Shown here: positions 23,576-33,387 of the stretch, in pieces | How positions within the stretch are numbered: position 1 is the stretch's first letter | Layout: every line of letters starts with the position of its first letter | Assembly (NCBI GenBank): GCA_029990175.1 | Contig: JARKIP010000065.1 | Coordinates: 783,001-847,000, forward strand | Length of the DNA: 64,000 nt | DNA from: Petunia secreta | Taxonomy: Eukaryota > Streptophyta > Magnoliopsida > Solanales > Solanaceae | Reading direction: 5' to 3' | Position numbers and translations under genes: made by a program | The notes under the pieces: generated by a model | The model's input: only the letters and a program-made list of their open reading frames with translations | The model's database searches: none | What the model was told of the DNA's origin: nothing

Positions 23576-24294
23576 AATTGGGAAAAATAGGAGGAAGAAT
23601 GTAGGATTTTGCTATGTTAGGCTATACTTTTCTATGTTATGTAATTAAGTTCTCATTTCATCTATATTGGGTAATTTTACTAAAATGTCTTTATTTTTTG
23701 TAAATAACTTCTCAAAAGAGTAGTTTTGTGTAAAAATTCCTATTAAATAGATCACAATAAATATTTAATGATTTTTTACACATATATACAAATATACACC
23801 CGTAATTACATAATAATAACAACATTTTTAAAATTACCAGACATAGCAATATTTTTTAGCACATTTTTGCAATAATCAATACATTTTATTTTTTATAATT
23901 ACACTTACATCTCACTCTTCTAAAAACCCTAAAACGCTTTCTCCCACTTCCTCCCCAAACAAACAGCCGCCACCCCCACCCTCGATCCAACACCCTCCTC
24001 GTTCTCTGCTGCCACCCCAATCTCTATTCTCCGGCGACGCGCCGCCAGTCTCAACCTCCGTGGAATATAGCACATCGTCTTTGGGGTTAAGTTGTAGTAA
24101 AATATGTTATAGGAGACATAATTTCAAATAATAGTAAGTATAGTGATACACTATAAAAAGAAAAGATCTTGAAGAGACTAACAAGTGATGAATGAGAGTC
24201 CTATTTGTGTAAGATGATGTGAGAAAAAGAATAATTCAAAAGCCGACGATCTTGACGTAGAGTAAGCATTTGTTTTTTCTTTGTATACTAAAAT

Positions 24295-24690
24295 TCAGAG
24301 AGGAAGATCAGTACGACTTGGCTTGGGTTGGAGATACTGTACTCGCACAAGATCTGTAACTAGTATGATAAATTTGTGGATGTGTACGGACACACATAAA
24401 CCGTTCATTGAGATCTTGATCTGCTCATTGAAGATGGATAGCTTGGATTCCAACTTACGGTGGCAAAAGTGATCGGAAATACAAGTTGTTAAGATCCCTC
24501 TTTTTCTTGTGATAGCAGCAACATAAATTTCGATTTTCCCTTTAATTTCATAACAAATTGTTCTAGCTTTCTCCATGATTTCAAGAACCCTCTGATCCTG
24601 TTTCAGTTAAACATCAATCAGTAATTGTTTCATGAAACCCACTTTAGACTTCAGCTCCTCCACTCCGCACACGCCCTCCAACTGCACTAC
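24295..24690 (-). pseudogene. possible captured coding fragment, unrecognised
   Basis: On the minus strand a reading with one internal stop runs from about 24690. It includes VQLEGVCGVEELKSKVGFMK, a stop, then KQDQRVLEIMEKARTICYEI and a 93-codon open frame ending PKPSRTDLPL. The first part is amphipathic and charged, unlike random AT-rich translation. I recognise no family. It could be a host-gene scrap carried by the surrounding element. Confidence 0.3.
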
Positions 24691-24802
24691 CCTAATTTTT
24701 TTTTATTGTTTACATTTCTGCAAGATCTACATTGTTAGTATAATTTAATTCATACTATAAGTGTGAGGAATCAAGTTATACTATGTAGTTCATTTTTGAC
24801 AT

Positions 24803-24804
<2 letters not shown>

Positions 24805-24849
<45 letters not shown>

Positions 24850-24889
24850 CACGCACGCGCGCGCGCGCGCGCGCACACACACACACATA
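24805..24889. repeat. 85-bp perfect alternating purine-pyrimidine tract (TA/CA/CG/CA)
   Basis: Every base from 24805 to 24889 alternates purine and pyrimidine: (AT)n to 24840, then ACACACACGC, ACGCACGCGC, a pure (GC)n core to about 24872, then (AC)n and a final AT. Its GC core is flanked by AC and AT blocks in a roughly mirror arrangement. Such tracts favour left-handed Z-DNA. Confidence 0.95.
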
Positions 24890-24894
24890 GACAA

Positions 24895-25250
24895 TTTAAA
24901 CAATATGATATAGTCCGAATCATCGTTAAAACAATCTGAAACAACTATTGAAACAGTTTGATGTAGTTTTATACGATGTTGAAACACTATGATACAATCT
25001 GAAACGGCATTGAAACACTATGATACGGTTTGAAATGGAGTTGAAACAATCCAAAACAGTATTGAAACAATATGATACATCTGAAAACGGCATTGAAACA
25101 CTATGATACAGTCTGAAACGGAGTTGAAATAGTCTGAAACGGTGTTGAAACAGTATGATACATTCTGAAATAGCTAGTGGAAAAGTCCGAAATAAAATGT
25201 AAAAACTAAGGTAAAACTACGCAAAAAAGGTGAAATAGTTTAGAAACGGT
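24895..25250. repeat. minisatellite of GAAACAGTMTGATAC type
   Basis: Repeated units of roughly 30-35 bp share the words TTGAAACA(N)TATGATAC, GTCTGAAACGG and CATTGAAACACTATGATAC. At least eight diverged units lie between 24930 and 25170. No other coding content. Confidence 0.8.
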
Positions 25251-25254
25251 GAGA

Positions 25255-25995
25255 ACCAACACACAAACGGTTAGATACGAGGTAGTTGATAGTTGAGATA
25301 CAATGAGATACGATGTAGTTGGTAGTTGAGATACGATGTGATTAGTAGGCGATATACGGTTAGATACGAGGTGGTTGGTAGTTGAGATACGATGTGGTTG
25401 GTAGGCGAGATACGGTTAGATACGAGGTAGTTGGTAGTTGAGATACAATGAGATATAATGGGATACGATGTGGTTGGCAGTTGAGATACGATGAGATACG
25501 ATGTGGTTGTAGGCGAGATACGGTTAGATACGAGGTGGTTGGTAGTTGAGATACGATGTGGTTGATAGGCGAGATACAGTTAGATACAAGGTGGTTGATA
25601 GTTGAGATACAATGTGGTTGGTAGACGAGAGACGGTTAGATACAAGGTGGTTGGTAGTTGAGATATAGTGAAATACAATGAGATACGATGTGGTTGGTAG
25701 GCGAGATACGGTTAGATACAAGGTGGTTGGTAGTTGTGATACACTGAGATACACTGAGATACGATGTGGTTGGTAGGCAAGATATGGTTAGATACTGGGT
25801 TGTTGGTAGTTGAGATACAGTGAGATACAACGAGATACGATGTGGTTGGTAGTTGAGATATAATGAGATACGATGTGGTTGGCAGGCGAGATACAATTAG
25901 ATACGAGGTGGTTAGTAGTTGAGATACAATGAGATACGAGATAGTTGGTAGTTGAGAAACATCCAGATACAGTGAGATACGACGAGATACAGTGA
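25255..25995. repeat. minisatellite, about 56-bp compound unit
   Basis: The unit is composed of the half-units GTTGAGATACGATGTGGTTG and GGCGAGATACGGTTAGATAC, the latter followed by GAGGTGGTTGGTA. Roughly twelve compound units occur with insertions of extra GAGATACRATGAGATACAAT half-units. The array stays open on the minus strand (25524-25896), encoding a repetitive Tyr/Leu/Ser/Thr/Pro peptide. That openness is a property of the repeat rather than evidence of a gene. Confidence 0.9.
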
Positions 25996-26555
25996 GGATG
26001 GGATGAGGAAAAGTGAAATTAGGGGAAACGGGAGGAGTAAAAGTGAAATTAGGGAAATAGTGGGAGGAAAAGTAAAATAGGGAGAAATTGGAGGAGCAAA
26101 AGTGATAGTGGGAGAAATATGAGAAAGAATATAAGAGTTTGGTATGTTATGAGAAAATATTGCTATATTTTGCTATGTTTGTAATTAACTTCTCCTTTCC
26201 TCTATAATGGGTAATTTTACTAAAATATTGCTATATTTTGTAAATAATTTCTAAAACTTGTACTTTTATGTAAAAATTCCAATATTATATAGGAAAATAC
26301 CTAGGGAGATCTTGATGAATAGCCATTCTATGCACCGCTAAATAATATAAAGCCACTATTGCAAAATTATTAGACCTTTAGCAACTTCATAATAAGTTGA
26401 ATAAATACTTCCCTTTTTCTTCGCTACTATTCGGTGCCACCGGAGCAATTTCCTTATTTTTTGTTGATGTTTAGTGCCAATAGTGAAAAGTACTATTAAT
26501 GGATTTAGGTAGTACAACCAATAATATTTAGGTGCCATGAGCGAAAGTGAAAACA

Positions 26556-26745
26556 TTAACGTTCTGGGTGCAATCGATAGAGGTTAGTGCCAGGACTGAA
26601 AGGTACAACTCCAGAAAAGTATCCTGACTTTGAAGTTGAAAAAACTTTAAATTTTTGGGTGCAATCCATAAAGGTTAGTGTTAGGACAAAAAGGTACAAC
26701 CCCAAGAAAATATCCTGACTTTGAAGTTGAAAAAATGAAAATCCT
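26556..26745. repeat. two-copy tandem repeat, about 108 bp
   Basis: TGGGTGCAATCSATARAGGTTAGTG, then AGGACWRAAAGGTACAAC and TATCCTGACTTTGAAGTTGAAAAAA, occur twice in order (from 26567 and from 26657). The copies differ at a few positions. Confidence 0.75.
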
Positions 26746-27644
26746 ATACTGGGTGTAAATTTTAAACCTGTAGGTATAATCAATAAAATATAGCTTGAAA
26801 ATTATAAACCCTAAGATGTTATCCATAATGTTGAACCTAAAAAGTTTAAAGTACACGACAACCGTTGAATTCTATTCTAGAATTTGGAGTTTTCAAGTTC
26901 AAACTCAAAGATATTATTCTAAACTTTGAACTTGAAAACATATGAAAAATAGCGGTGTTTAGAAAAAAATGATAGTGGTTTAAAAGTCCAATCATCTTTT
27001 ACTGGAATTTGTTCTAACATTGTTTAAACTTTAGGAAAAAAATACTAGAGCTCAAGAAAATCTATTAAAGTGTATTTCAAACTCCAAGATATTTTCATGG
27101 AATTTAAACATAAAAAGTAAAATTCAAACTATCCTTAAAGACCTATGGAGTTAATTTGCAAACACCAACAGTAATCCAATGCCAAATTTTAAAAATAGGT
27201 TTAAAAAAAAAGGGTGGTATTGAAAATTTGAGCACTTTAAAGGTGATCTTTAAATTTAGCGCTTTCATACTTAATGAAGCTGAATGTATATAAATACCCT
27301 TACTAAAAGGAATATTTTCTGTAATTATAGAAAATGCCATCGTACCTTTTTGAAGCCGTAAGTACAAAAAATGTCATTTCCCCTTATAAAACAAAAAATA
27401 ATGTCAAATCCGTCATTATATATTCATATAACCACGTCTATTTTGTGAATAAATAAGGCCAAATCGTTATTGTTTCGCTCATATACAAAAACCAAAGCAA
27501 AATATAATATAAGACCAATCCGACATCAAGTCTTCATATAGTGTGTAAAAAAATATGTTCATTTTGTAAGTAAATGATGTCAAATTGTACTTACTTTATT
27601 CATTCAAAGAAATATGTGTGAAAATATAAAATCTAGACAACCTA

Positions 27645-28369
27645 TGATGCAATGGAAATTACGCGGAAGCTAAACACGATACAAACAATGCGGAAGCGAT
27701 AAAGATAACAAGAAATCGAGACTAGGAAGGCAATAAATTAGAAGAAAGAATCGAATTCAATTCACTCACGTTGATTGAATTCAAAAGGGAGAAGGGAAAC
27801 TCGAACCTTACAATGAAATCAAACTAGGTGTCGATCTCCATAGGTTCCAAGTCGAGACATACACGAAGCCTCGGGCTTCAACAAGAAGGGCTCGGCCTCT
27901 TCAATGTTCTCTCTCAGTTCTATCTTCAATAATTACTAATTAATGGAAGAAATGGCTAAGTGTTCCTATTTATAGTTTTTCATAAGACTAGGTGAAATGT
28001 CTAAAATGCCTCCAAAACTAATTAATACATACAAGCCACTTAAGGGCAAAATAGGAACTTCACTCCAAAAATCAAGAAAGCTTCAGCGTTGGGCGTTCCG
28101 CCTGGAATCTGGGCGCTCTGCCTGGATTGTCTTGAAGCTGGGCGCTCCACCCTGGTTGCCCTTCAGCTAGGCGCTCCGCCTGGAACATGAAGAGTCTGGG
28201 CGCTCCTCTTAGGAGCTGGGTGCTCCTCCTCAGCCTGGGAAGGGTCTTGGGCGTTTCTCCTCGCTTCTTTGGTCCCTCGACTCATCTCCGAAGCTCTTGC
28301 CCTTGCGTCGTCGCACCCTTCTTGCTTGGCTCTTGATGGTTAGGTCATAATCCCATTTGGATTGCATCA
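27645..28369 (-). mobile_element. solo LTR with near-perfect TSD inside the foldback left arm
   Basis: The block starts TGATGCAA and ends TTGCATCA, a perfect 8-bp inverted repeat in TG..CA form. Flanks are ACCTA (27640-27644) and ATCTA (28370-28374), a 5-bp TSD with one change. Removing the LTR restores the foldback subrepeat. A minus-strand TATA box, CTATAAATAGG (27980-27990), gives the orientation. The element class is undetermined because no internal domain remains. Confidence 0.85.
28085..28260. repeat. GC-rich short-motif cluster in the solo LTR
   Basis: The word CTGGGCGCTCC and close variants (TTGGGCGTTCC, CTGGGCGCTCT, CTAGGCGCTCC, CTGGGTGCTCC) occurs about seven times, mostly followed by GCCTGGA-like sequence. 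It forms an irregular cluster that is strikingly GC-rich against its AT-rich surroundings. Confidence 0.8.
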
Positions 28370-29011
28370 ATCTATCTGCATTTACTTACAAGTTAGCCAA
28401 AATACTAGGTCTATTTTACAAGCAAATGACACCAAATCGTCATCACTTTCCCATATACAAAAATTCAAAGTAAAAATAAAATCAAGACAATCAGTCTGTA
28501 TTTACTTACAAGTGAGCCAAAATACTATGTCTATTTTACAAGAAAATAACGTAAAATCGTCATCACTTTCCCATATACAAAACTTCAAAGTAAAAATAAA
28601 ATCAAGACAATCAGTTTGTATTTACTTACAAGTGAGCCAAACTACTATGTCTATTTTACAAGAAAATGACGCCAAATCATCATCATTTTTCTCATATACT
28701 AAAATTTAAAGTAAAAATAAAATCAAGATAATCAGTCTGCATTTACTTACAAGTGAGCAAAACTACTATGTCTATTTTACTAGCAAATGATGCAATATCG
28801 TCATCACTTTACCCATATACAAAATTCAAAGTAAAAATAAAATTATGACAATCCATATGCATTTGCTTATAGAGGACCCAAACTACTCTGTCTATTTTAT
28901 AAGCAAATGACACCAAATCGTCATCACTTTGTCCATATACAAATATTTAAAGTAAAAGTAAAATCACAACAATTCGTTTACATTTACTTGCAGAGGACCC
29001 AAACTACTCTA
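28370..29011. repeat. foldback left-arm subrepeat array, unit about 120 bp
   Basis: Five successive units begin at about 28375, 28497, 28617, 28737 and 28857. Each contains TTTACTTACAAGTGAGCCAA, ACTATGTCTATTTTACAAG, AATCGTCATCACTTT and CATATACAAA, then AAAGTAAAAATAAAATCA. A partial sixth follows at 28977. The open frame at 28362-28709 is simply this repeat read in phase, not a gene. Confidence 0.9.
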
Positions 29012-29292
29012 TAAAATTTTCATCTTGCAACGGTACCCTTTCCTAACACTTGTGATAAAATTCTCAACTAGACTAAGTATCAAATAGATAGTATCAGTAG
29101 TTTTACGAGATCCAAACCAAGCATTGATTTTCAACTTACTTTTACCAATTTTGTCGTGTTTAAATCCATATTCAATTGCTTCAACTTGTATACCAGCTTG
29201 CCACGTTGACCTTCCATTTCGATAACCTTTGCTTTTACTTTGATTGACACTCCGTCGGGATCCATGGTTTATGATGACATGATTGTCTTCAT
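29012..29292 (-). pseudogene. captured fragment of 60S ribosomal protein L9 (uL6)
   Basis: From the ATG at 29292 the minus strand reads MKTIMSS, stop, then TMDPDGVSIKVKAKVIEMEG, QRGKLVYKLKQLNMDL. After a frameshift it continues GKSKLKINAWFGSRKTT, LVENFITSVRKGYRCKM. This is the N-terminal half of cytosolic ribosomal protein L9, a large-subunit protein. It ends at about 29012, where foldback subrepeats begin. An internal stop, a frameshift and loss of the C-terminal half make it non-functional. It sits at the inner edge of the left arm, with the coding strand facing outward, which indicates capture by the element rather than a resident gene. Confidence 0.85.
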
Positions 29293-30197
29293 TTTTTGTT
29301 TGGAAAACTTTGCCCGTGTTTACGAAATTAGATTTACGCTATTTTAGTGTGATTTTAAAAAAAAACGATAGTAAATGAATGAGGAGGCCAAGACGAATAT
29401 GGGAGTGTAATTTTATAAAGCTTCGGCGGTGGCTGGCGGTAGTCTGGCGGCAGCCATCAATGGTCTGGCGGTGAAGTTTTGTTGGCTGTCAGTGACTGGT
29501 TGTTTACGTTGCCCAATAAAAAAATCTGGGAATATGAATTAAAGATAGAAGTGGAAATATCTTTAAAAGTGCTAAAAGCTTCAAGATCATATACAAAGTG
29601 CTCAGCAAATCAAGTCTATGCCCTAAATTGCTCAATTCCCACAAAAAAAATGATAATCAATATTTTTTTATGTGGAATGAGCACTTTAGTATCTGGTCTT
29701 TATTTGGTGAGCTATTTTTCGCTGGTCTTTAAAGCATAAGCACTTTTATTTTACTCCACCGAAAAAGATCCTTTTTCCCCTAATATATAAGTATTATGGG
29801 AAAGTGACTCTATCTTTTCACAGACCTGAGCCTTTGCCAATCAACACAGTCCCCAACTTACTCTCCGTACAGATCTAAAAAATACTCCGAACAACCGCCG
29901 TGGTCATCTATGAACAGTCGATGTCGTTATCTCCGAATAGCCACCGTAGTCGTGCTTTAAAATCCGCTGTCAATATCTCTTAGAAAACCCATTGTGCTCA
30001 GGTCTGAGTCTCAAATCCTCCAACTCCGGATCGAAATTCTGACGGAAAACCCGTTGGCACTATTATTTGAAGCACAATATGTTCTTTTAATGTGAGTAAT
30101 TTGGTTTACGTTCATTAAGTGTCGGTTTTATGGTTTGCTCTGTTGATGTTGTTCAGGTAATTTATTTTTCTTTTGGAAGCTGAGTTACGCATAAAAG
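29293..30197. other. foldback element centre, unrecognised, possibly captured non-coding gene parts
   Basis: A GC-richer stretch (29410-29490: GGCGGTGGCTGGCGGTAGTC) lies upstream of the L9 fragment on its own strand and could be part of a captured leader. At 29830-30060 a C/G-richer stretch precedes the chaperone fragment on the plus strand and could be its captured 5'UTR, with an intron-like T-rich segment ending TTGTTCAG near 30156. No protein was recognised; the open frame at 29479-29739 has no similarity that I know. Confidence 0.4.
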
Positions 30198-30284
30198 ATA
30201 AGTGTGGTCGGCTTTGACTTTAGGAATAAAAGTTGTGTCGTTGCTGTGGCTAGGCAGAGGGGAATTGATGTTGTACTGAATGAT
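30198..30284 (+). pseudogene. captured N-terminus of an Hsp110-type HSP70 (HSP70-14/15-like)
   Basis: Plus-strand codons read (I)SVVGFDFRNKSCVVAVARQ, RGIDVVLND. Plant Hsp110-class HSP70 proteins begin MSVVGFDFGNES and continue through ARQRGIDVVLNDE, so this is their ATP-binding start. The initiator ATG is ATA here, the phosphate-loop Gly is Arg, and similarity ends at 30284 after 29 codons. These proteins act as nucleotide-exchange factors for HSP70. This scrap cannot function. It faces away from the L9 fragment and lies at the inner edge of the right arm. Confidence 0.8.
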
Positions 30285-30811
30285 GCTTGGATCACCTTGC
30301 TGAAGATTGCATCTTATGGAATCTATTTTCAAGGCATAAAAAAAGAAGAAGTGCAAAATTGGATAACAAAATAAGAATATGTAGACCTTCTTAAGCTTCG
30401 CAATGTAAACACATTAGGTCTTCATCATACATACAGTCTTCAAGCTCTTGAAGTTTAGCAATAAATTGTTATCTATCTGAATCTAGTACAAACTCTTGAT
30501 TTTTGCATATGGGCAAAGTAGTGAAAATTTAGTGTCATTTGCTTGTAAAATAAACATAGTAGTTTGGCTCACTTGTAAGCAAATGATGTCGATTTAATCT
30601 TATTTTATTATTTACTTTGAAATTTTGTATGTGACCAAAGTGATGACGATTTGATTTCATTTATCTATAAAATAGTCAGAATATTTATGCTTGGTTATGA
30701 ACAAATACGGTTGGATTATTTTCATTTTATATTATCATATGTATTTTTATGTATGAATGAACTAAAAAATGTACTTAATATTTGATTATTATGAATAAAT
30801 GATGGCAGATT
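30285..30811. mobile_element. foldback centre remainder and proximal right arm
   Basis: 30285-30360 continues without a recognised protein (an A-rich AAAAAAAGAAGAAG run). From about 30530 the sequence is the reverse complement of the left-arm unit (GCTTGTAAAATAAACATAGT, TTTGGCTCACTTGTAAGCAA, GTGATGACGATTTGATTTCA). The gypsy element interrupts the arm at 30812. Confidence 0.65.
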
Positions 30812-31314
30812 TGTTTATGCATAAATTTGTACGTCTAGGTTAAACAATTAATTAGTAATGAGGTCACAAGCAATACGGTAAATTACGATGTAAAAGTAAG
30901 CGAATACGATGAAAATAAAGACAAGTAAATAAGCAGGAAAATAATGGTGAAAGCAAAATAAATCTTATTCCTCGAGAGTAACTGAAGTTGATGGCGAATC
31001 GAGTTGTTTGTACAATACAATGTAAGGAGCGGTATTTATAGTAGTGATACTCAGTCCTAAATAAGGTAAAATACAAGTACTAGCAGGGCCATGGGCCTAC
31101 AACTCAAGGCGGTGGTATACTAAACCCTAACTAGGAGACTATAAATCCTAGGCGACGAGATGTGTGCCCTGCGCCCTATGATCAAACCACCTAAATGGTC
31201 GTTGGCTCTAGGAGCGAACATATATCTTCAGTTCCCGGTGACTCGTAGGATAAGTCTCGCCTCGCCAGCTGGACTCGTATTTCCGTAACAATAGGTGGCA
31301 TATTTTTGCCCACA
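30812..31314 (-). repeat. 3' LTR of the nested Tat-like gypsy element
   Basis: Starts TGTTTATGC and ends GCCCACA on the plus strand (TGT..ACA ends). It is clearly homologous to the block at 37237-37687, sharing AAATTTGTACGTCTAGG, GCAATACRGTAAATTACGAT and ACAATAGGTGGCATATTTTT. It is about 50 bp longer than its partner because the partner has deletions. A minus-strand TATA box, CTACTATAAATACC, lies near 31030-31043. Confidence 0.9.
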
Positions 31315-33380
31315 GAGTCAGTCCTCCCACTTGCAGAGTGCTGACGCAAGCAGTTAGGAAGTGAAAACGGTGCAGATGTGAAAAGATATCTCATGACTTA
31401 TTGAGACTCGCAATCTCTTTGACCAAGAATGACATTGATCTCTTCGAGAACTTCGCATACTTCCTTCTGATTGGTTGATACCGATCTCATGCACCTTTTT
31501 AGGAACTGCCATTAACTGCTCCGAATCGTTTTATATCTCTACCAATAATGACGTGTCACAGTGGGAAAATCATAACGCTTCTTCAGAAAATAATTTACTT
31601 TTTCAGCAATTTCTCATGATAGCGAGAAGTTTTTCTCGCCTTAAAATGTTCTCCTTTTATCCTAGTTTGGTATTCCCAAAAAACCTTCGTCGTTTTGAAT
31701 GGATGATACTTAAGAGAATTATAAGAGAGAACTCATCTGCAGTTATCTTTTTTTCTCTCTTCATCCATGAGGGAATGAATGAAGTCCTCCAAGTCATGAA
31801 ATTTGATCGGGATCTTAATGATGTCCTTCGGGATGTCTTCATTATTTCTTGTGCACTAATTACAGTGTGTTCATCTTCTAACACAACAGATGTTATGATA
31901 TTCTTCTATTCATGCGGGGTCACGACGCATAGCCCTTTCAGCTTCCGTATGGCTTCTCTGCCAAGATACCTCGTGTGTCCAGGCCGCTCCTTCAATGGCT
32001 CCGGGCTGATGATCCACTGCTTGGCTCCATCTCATGGCATGCAAGAGGATATAGCTTCACAACAGCAAGTGACTAAGGTGTCACTGAACTTCGGAGTCCT
32101 TCGTAGTTCATGGCTTTCACCTTGGTTATCTGCTTCAGCTGTACCGCTATTTTTAACGGCTCATCGGCCGTTGGCTGTGGGATATGTGATGGGTTCCCAG
32201 TTCAAGCCCCTCCGTTCTTGGCTAAATTTTGTTTGCACTTAAAAATATGTGAGGTTGTGCACTCCGGTTTGGCCAGTTGAGGTTAAAGCAGATGGTCAAG
32301 CTTTGCTGCTAGTCTTATATTTTCTCTTCAAGTTTAACGGACGAGATGAGGGAAGGTCAGGCCTGTGCTCAGGTGCTTCTGGGATCCCTTGCTTTGTTCA
32401 AGCAGACGGTCTTGGGTTGTTCCAACGGCCGTATGCTGCGAGGGAATGCTCGAGCTAACATATCTTAAGCTGCAAAAAAAAGAAAAGAAGAACTCCTAAT
32501 TGTTTACGGCTGGTAGCTACAATCCAGATGAAAGATCTTCAGCCATGTGAATCCTGAGGAGCTCTTTGTTTTTTTTTTTCTGCCGTTTCATTTTTTTCTA
32601 CAATTGTTATAAACAAATGTTGTATTCAGAAAGAACTAAATGTATATTATGAGCCTATGAGCTGTTTGTTATTAATGAAATGAATGTTCATCAAAATTTA
32701 ATACGTACTTGTGTTGTTACGTGTTTCATAATGTGTAACAAAGCAGTATGTTTGTACACCTAGATATTAGATGGCTTCCGGTCGTCCTGACTGTTCTAGT
32801 CGTTTAAGAATGTGTGTCATTGTGCCTGCCTTGAGCAATTATGTCTGTTGTTCACCGATATATAGCGGCTAGGTTGCATCCATAGCAGACGGCTGTTTGC
32901 GCCCATAATGGGATGATTTTAGCCCCTGTAGAAACAATCCTTTTGCGTTTTGAGACAAAACATCTTCGCTTAGTTACTTGAGTATTTAAGACTTTCTGGA
33001 ACTATGCGGACAGGCGTACCCATCGGTGTGTAGGTGTATTGTTGATTTAACGAGATCAACGCTCGATTAATGTCTGGAGGCTGAGCTAGAAGCGAGTACT
33101 GTACTATACTTTTTTAGTAACAAAAAGTGAGTGTACTATTTCAACTTAGGTCTGGACGGGGCTATGAATAGTGGAATCGTAGATGGATCTAAATAAATGA
33201 GTAAAACTGACTAAGTAAGATAGTAGTTTTATGGGTAAAAGAGGCCTGTGATGCTGGGTGAAAAACCGTAGCATGTCTGATAAATATCATAACTAAGAGG
33301 AAATAACAAAAACAAAGTAAATGCTTTCTCAAGCAAAACTACTTCATGTTTGATCCTTGAAAGATTCGGAGGCCATTCAG
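31315..33380. mobile_element. interior of nested gypsy element, no pol domain recognised; antisense open frames
   Basis: On the element's minus strand this is the region between pol and the 3' LTR. The integrase expected here is not visible. On the plus strand, a 255-codon open frame (31475-32242) and a 69-codon frame (32249-32458) sit in antisense orientation. They occupy the place where Tat elements carry their antisense ORF, and are followed by T-rich sequence with AATGAAATGAATG near 32680. I could not match the peptides to the known antisense-ORF protein. 32700-33380 shows nothing recognisable. Confidence 0.45.
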
Positions 33381-33387
33381 TGTGGGG

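Larger units (their letters stand above)
23576..26290. mobile_element. unclassified element bounded by diverged direct repeats, with minisatellite interior
   Basis: About 23600-23750 and 26130-26285 are similar and in the same orientation. Both contain TATGTTATG, GTAATTAAsTTCTC, a TATAWTGGGTAATTTTACTAAAAT core, TTTGTAAATAA and TTWTGTAAAAATTCC. Between them lie a GC-richer leader-like zone (23930-24060), a possible coding fragment, an alternating purine-pyrimidine tract and two minisatellites. The arrangement could be a non-autonomous element with terminal direct repeats, or two copies of one repeat flanking a tandem array. No TSD was found. Confidence 0.45.

Noticed and set aside
25524..25896. 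Repetitive Tyr/Leu/Pro/Thr peptides on the minus strand, or a CRISPR-like array
   Set aside because: The open frames are a by-product of a minisatellite with a unit length divisible into open codons. Units are contiguous and diverged, with no unique spacers, and the DNA is a plant nuclear genome.
28362..28709. 115-codon open frame with an internally repeated peptide
   Set aside because: It reads through three copies of the foldback-arm subrepeat. The same unit is broken elsewhere in the array.
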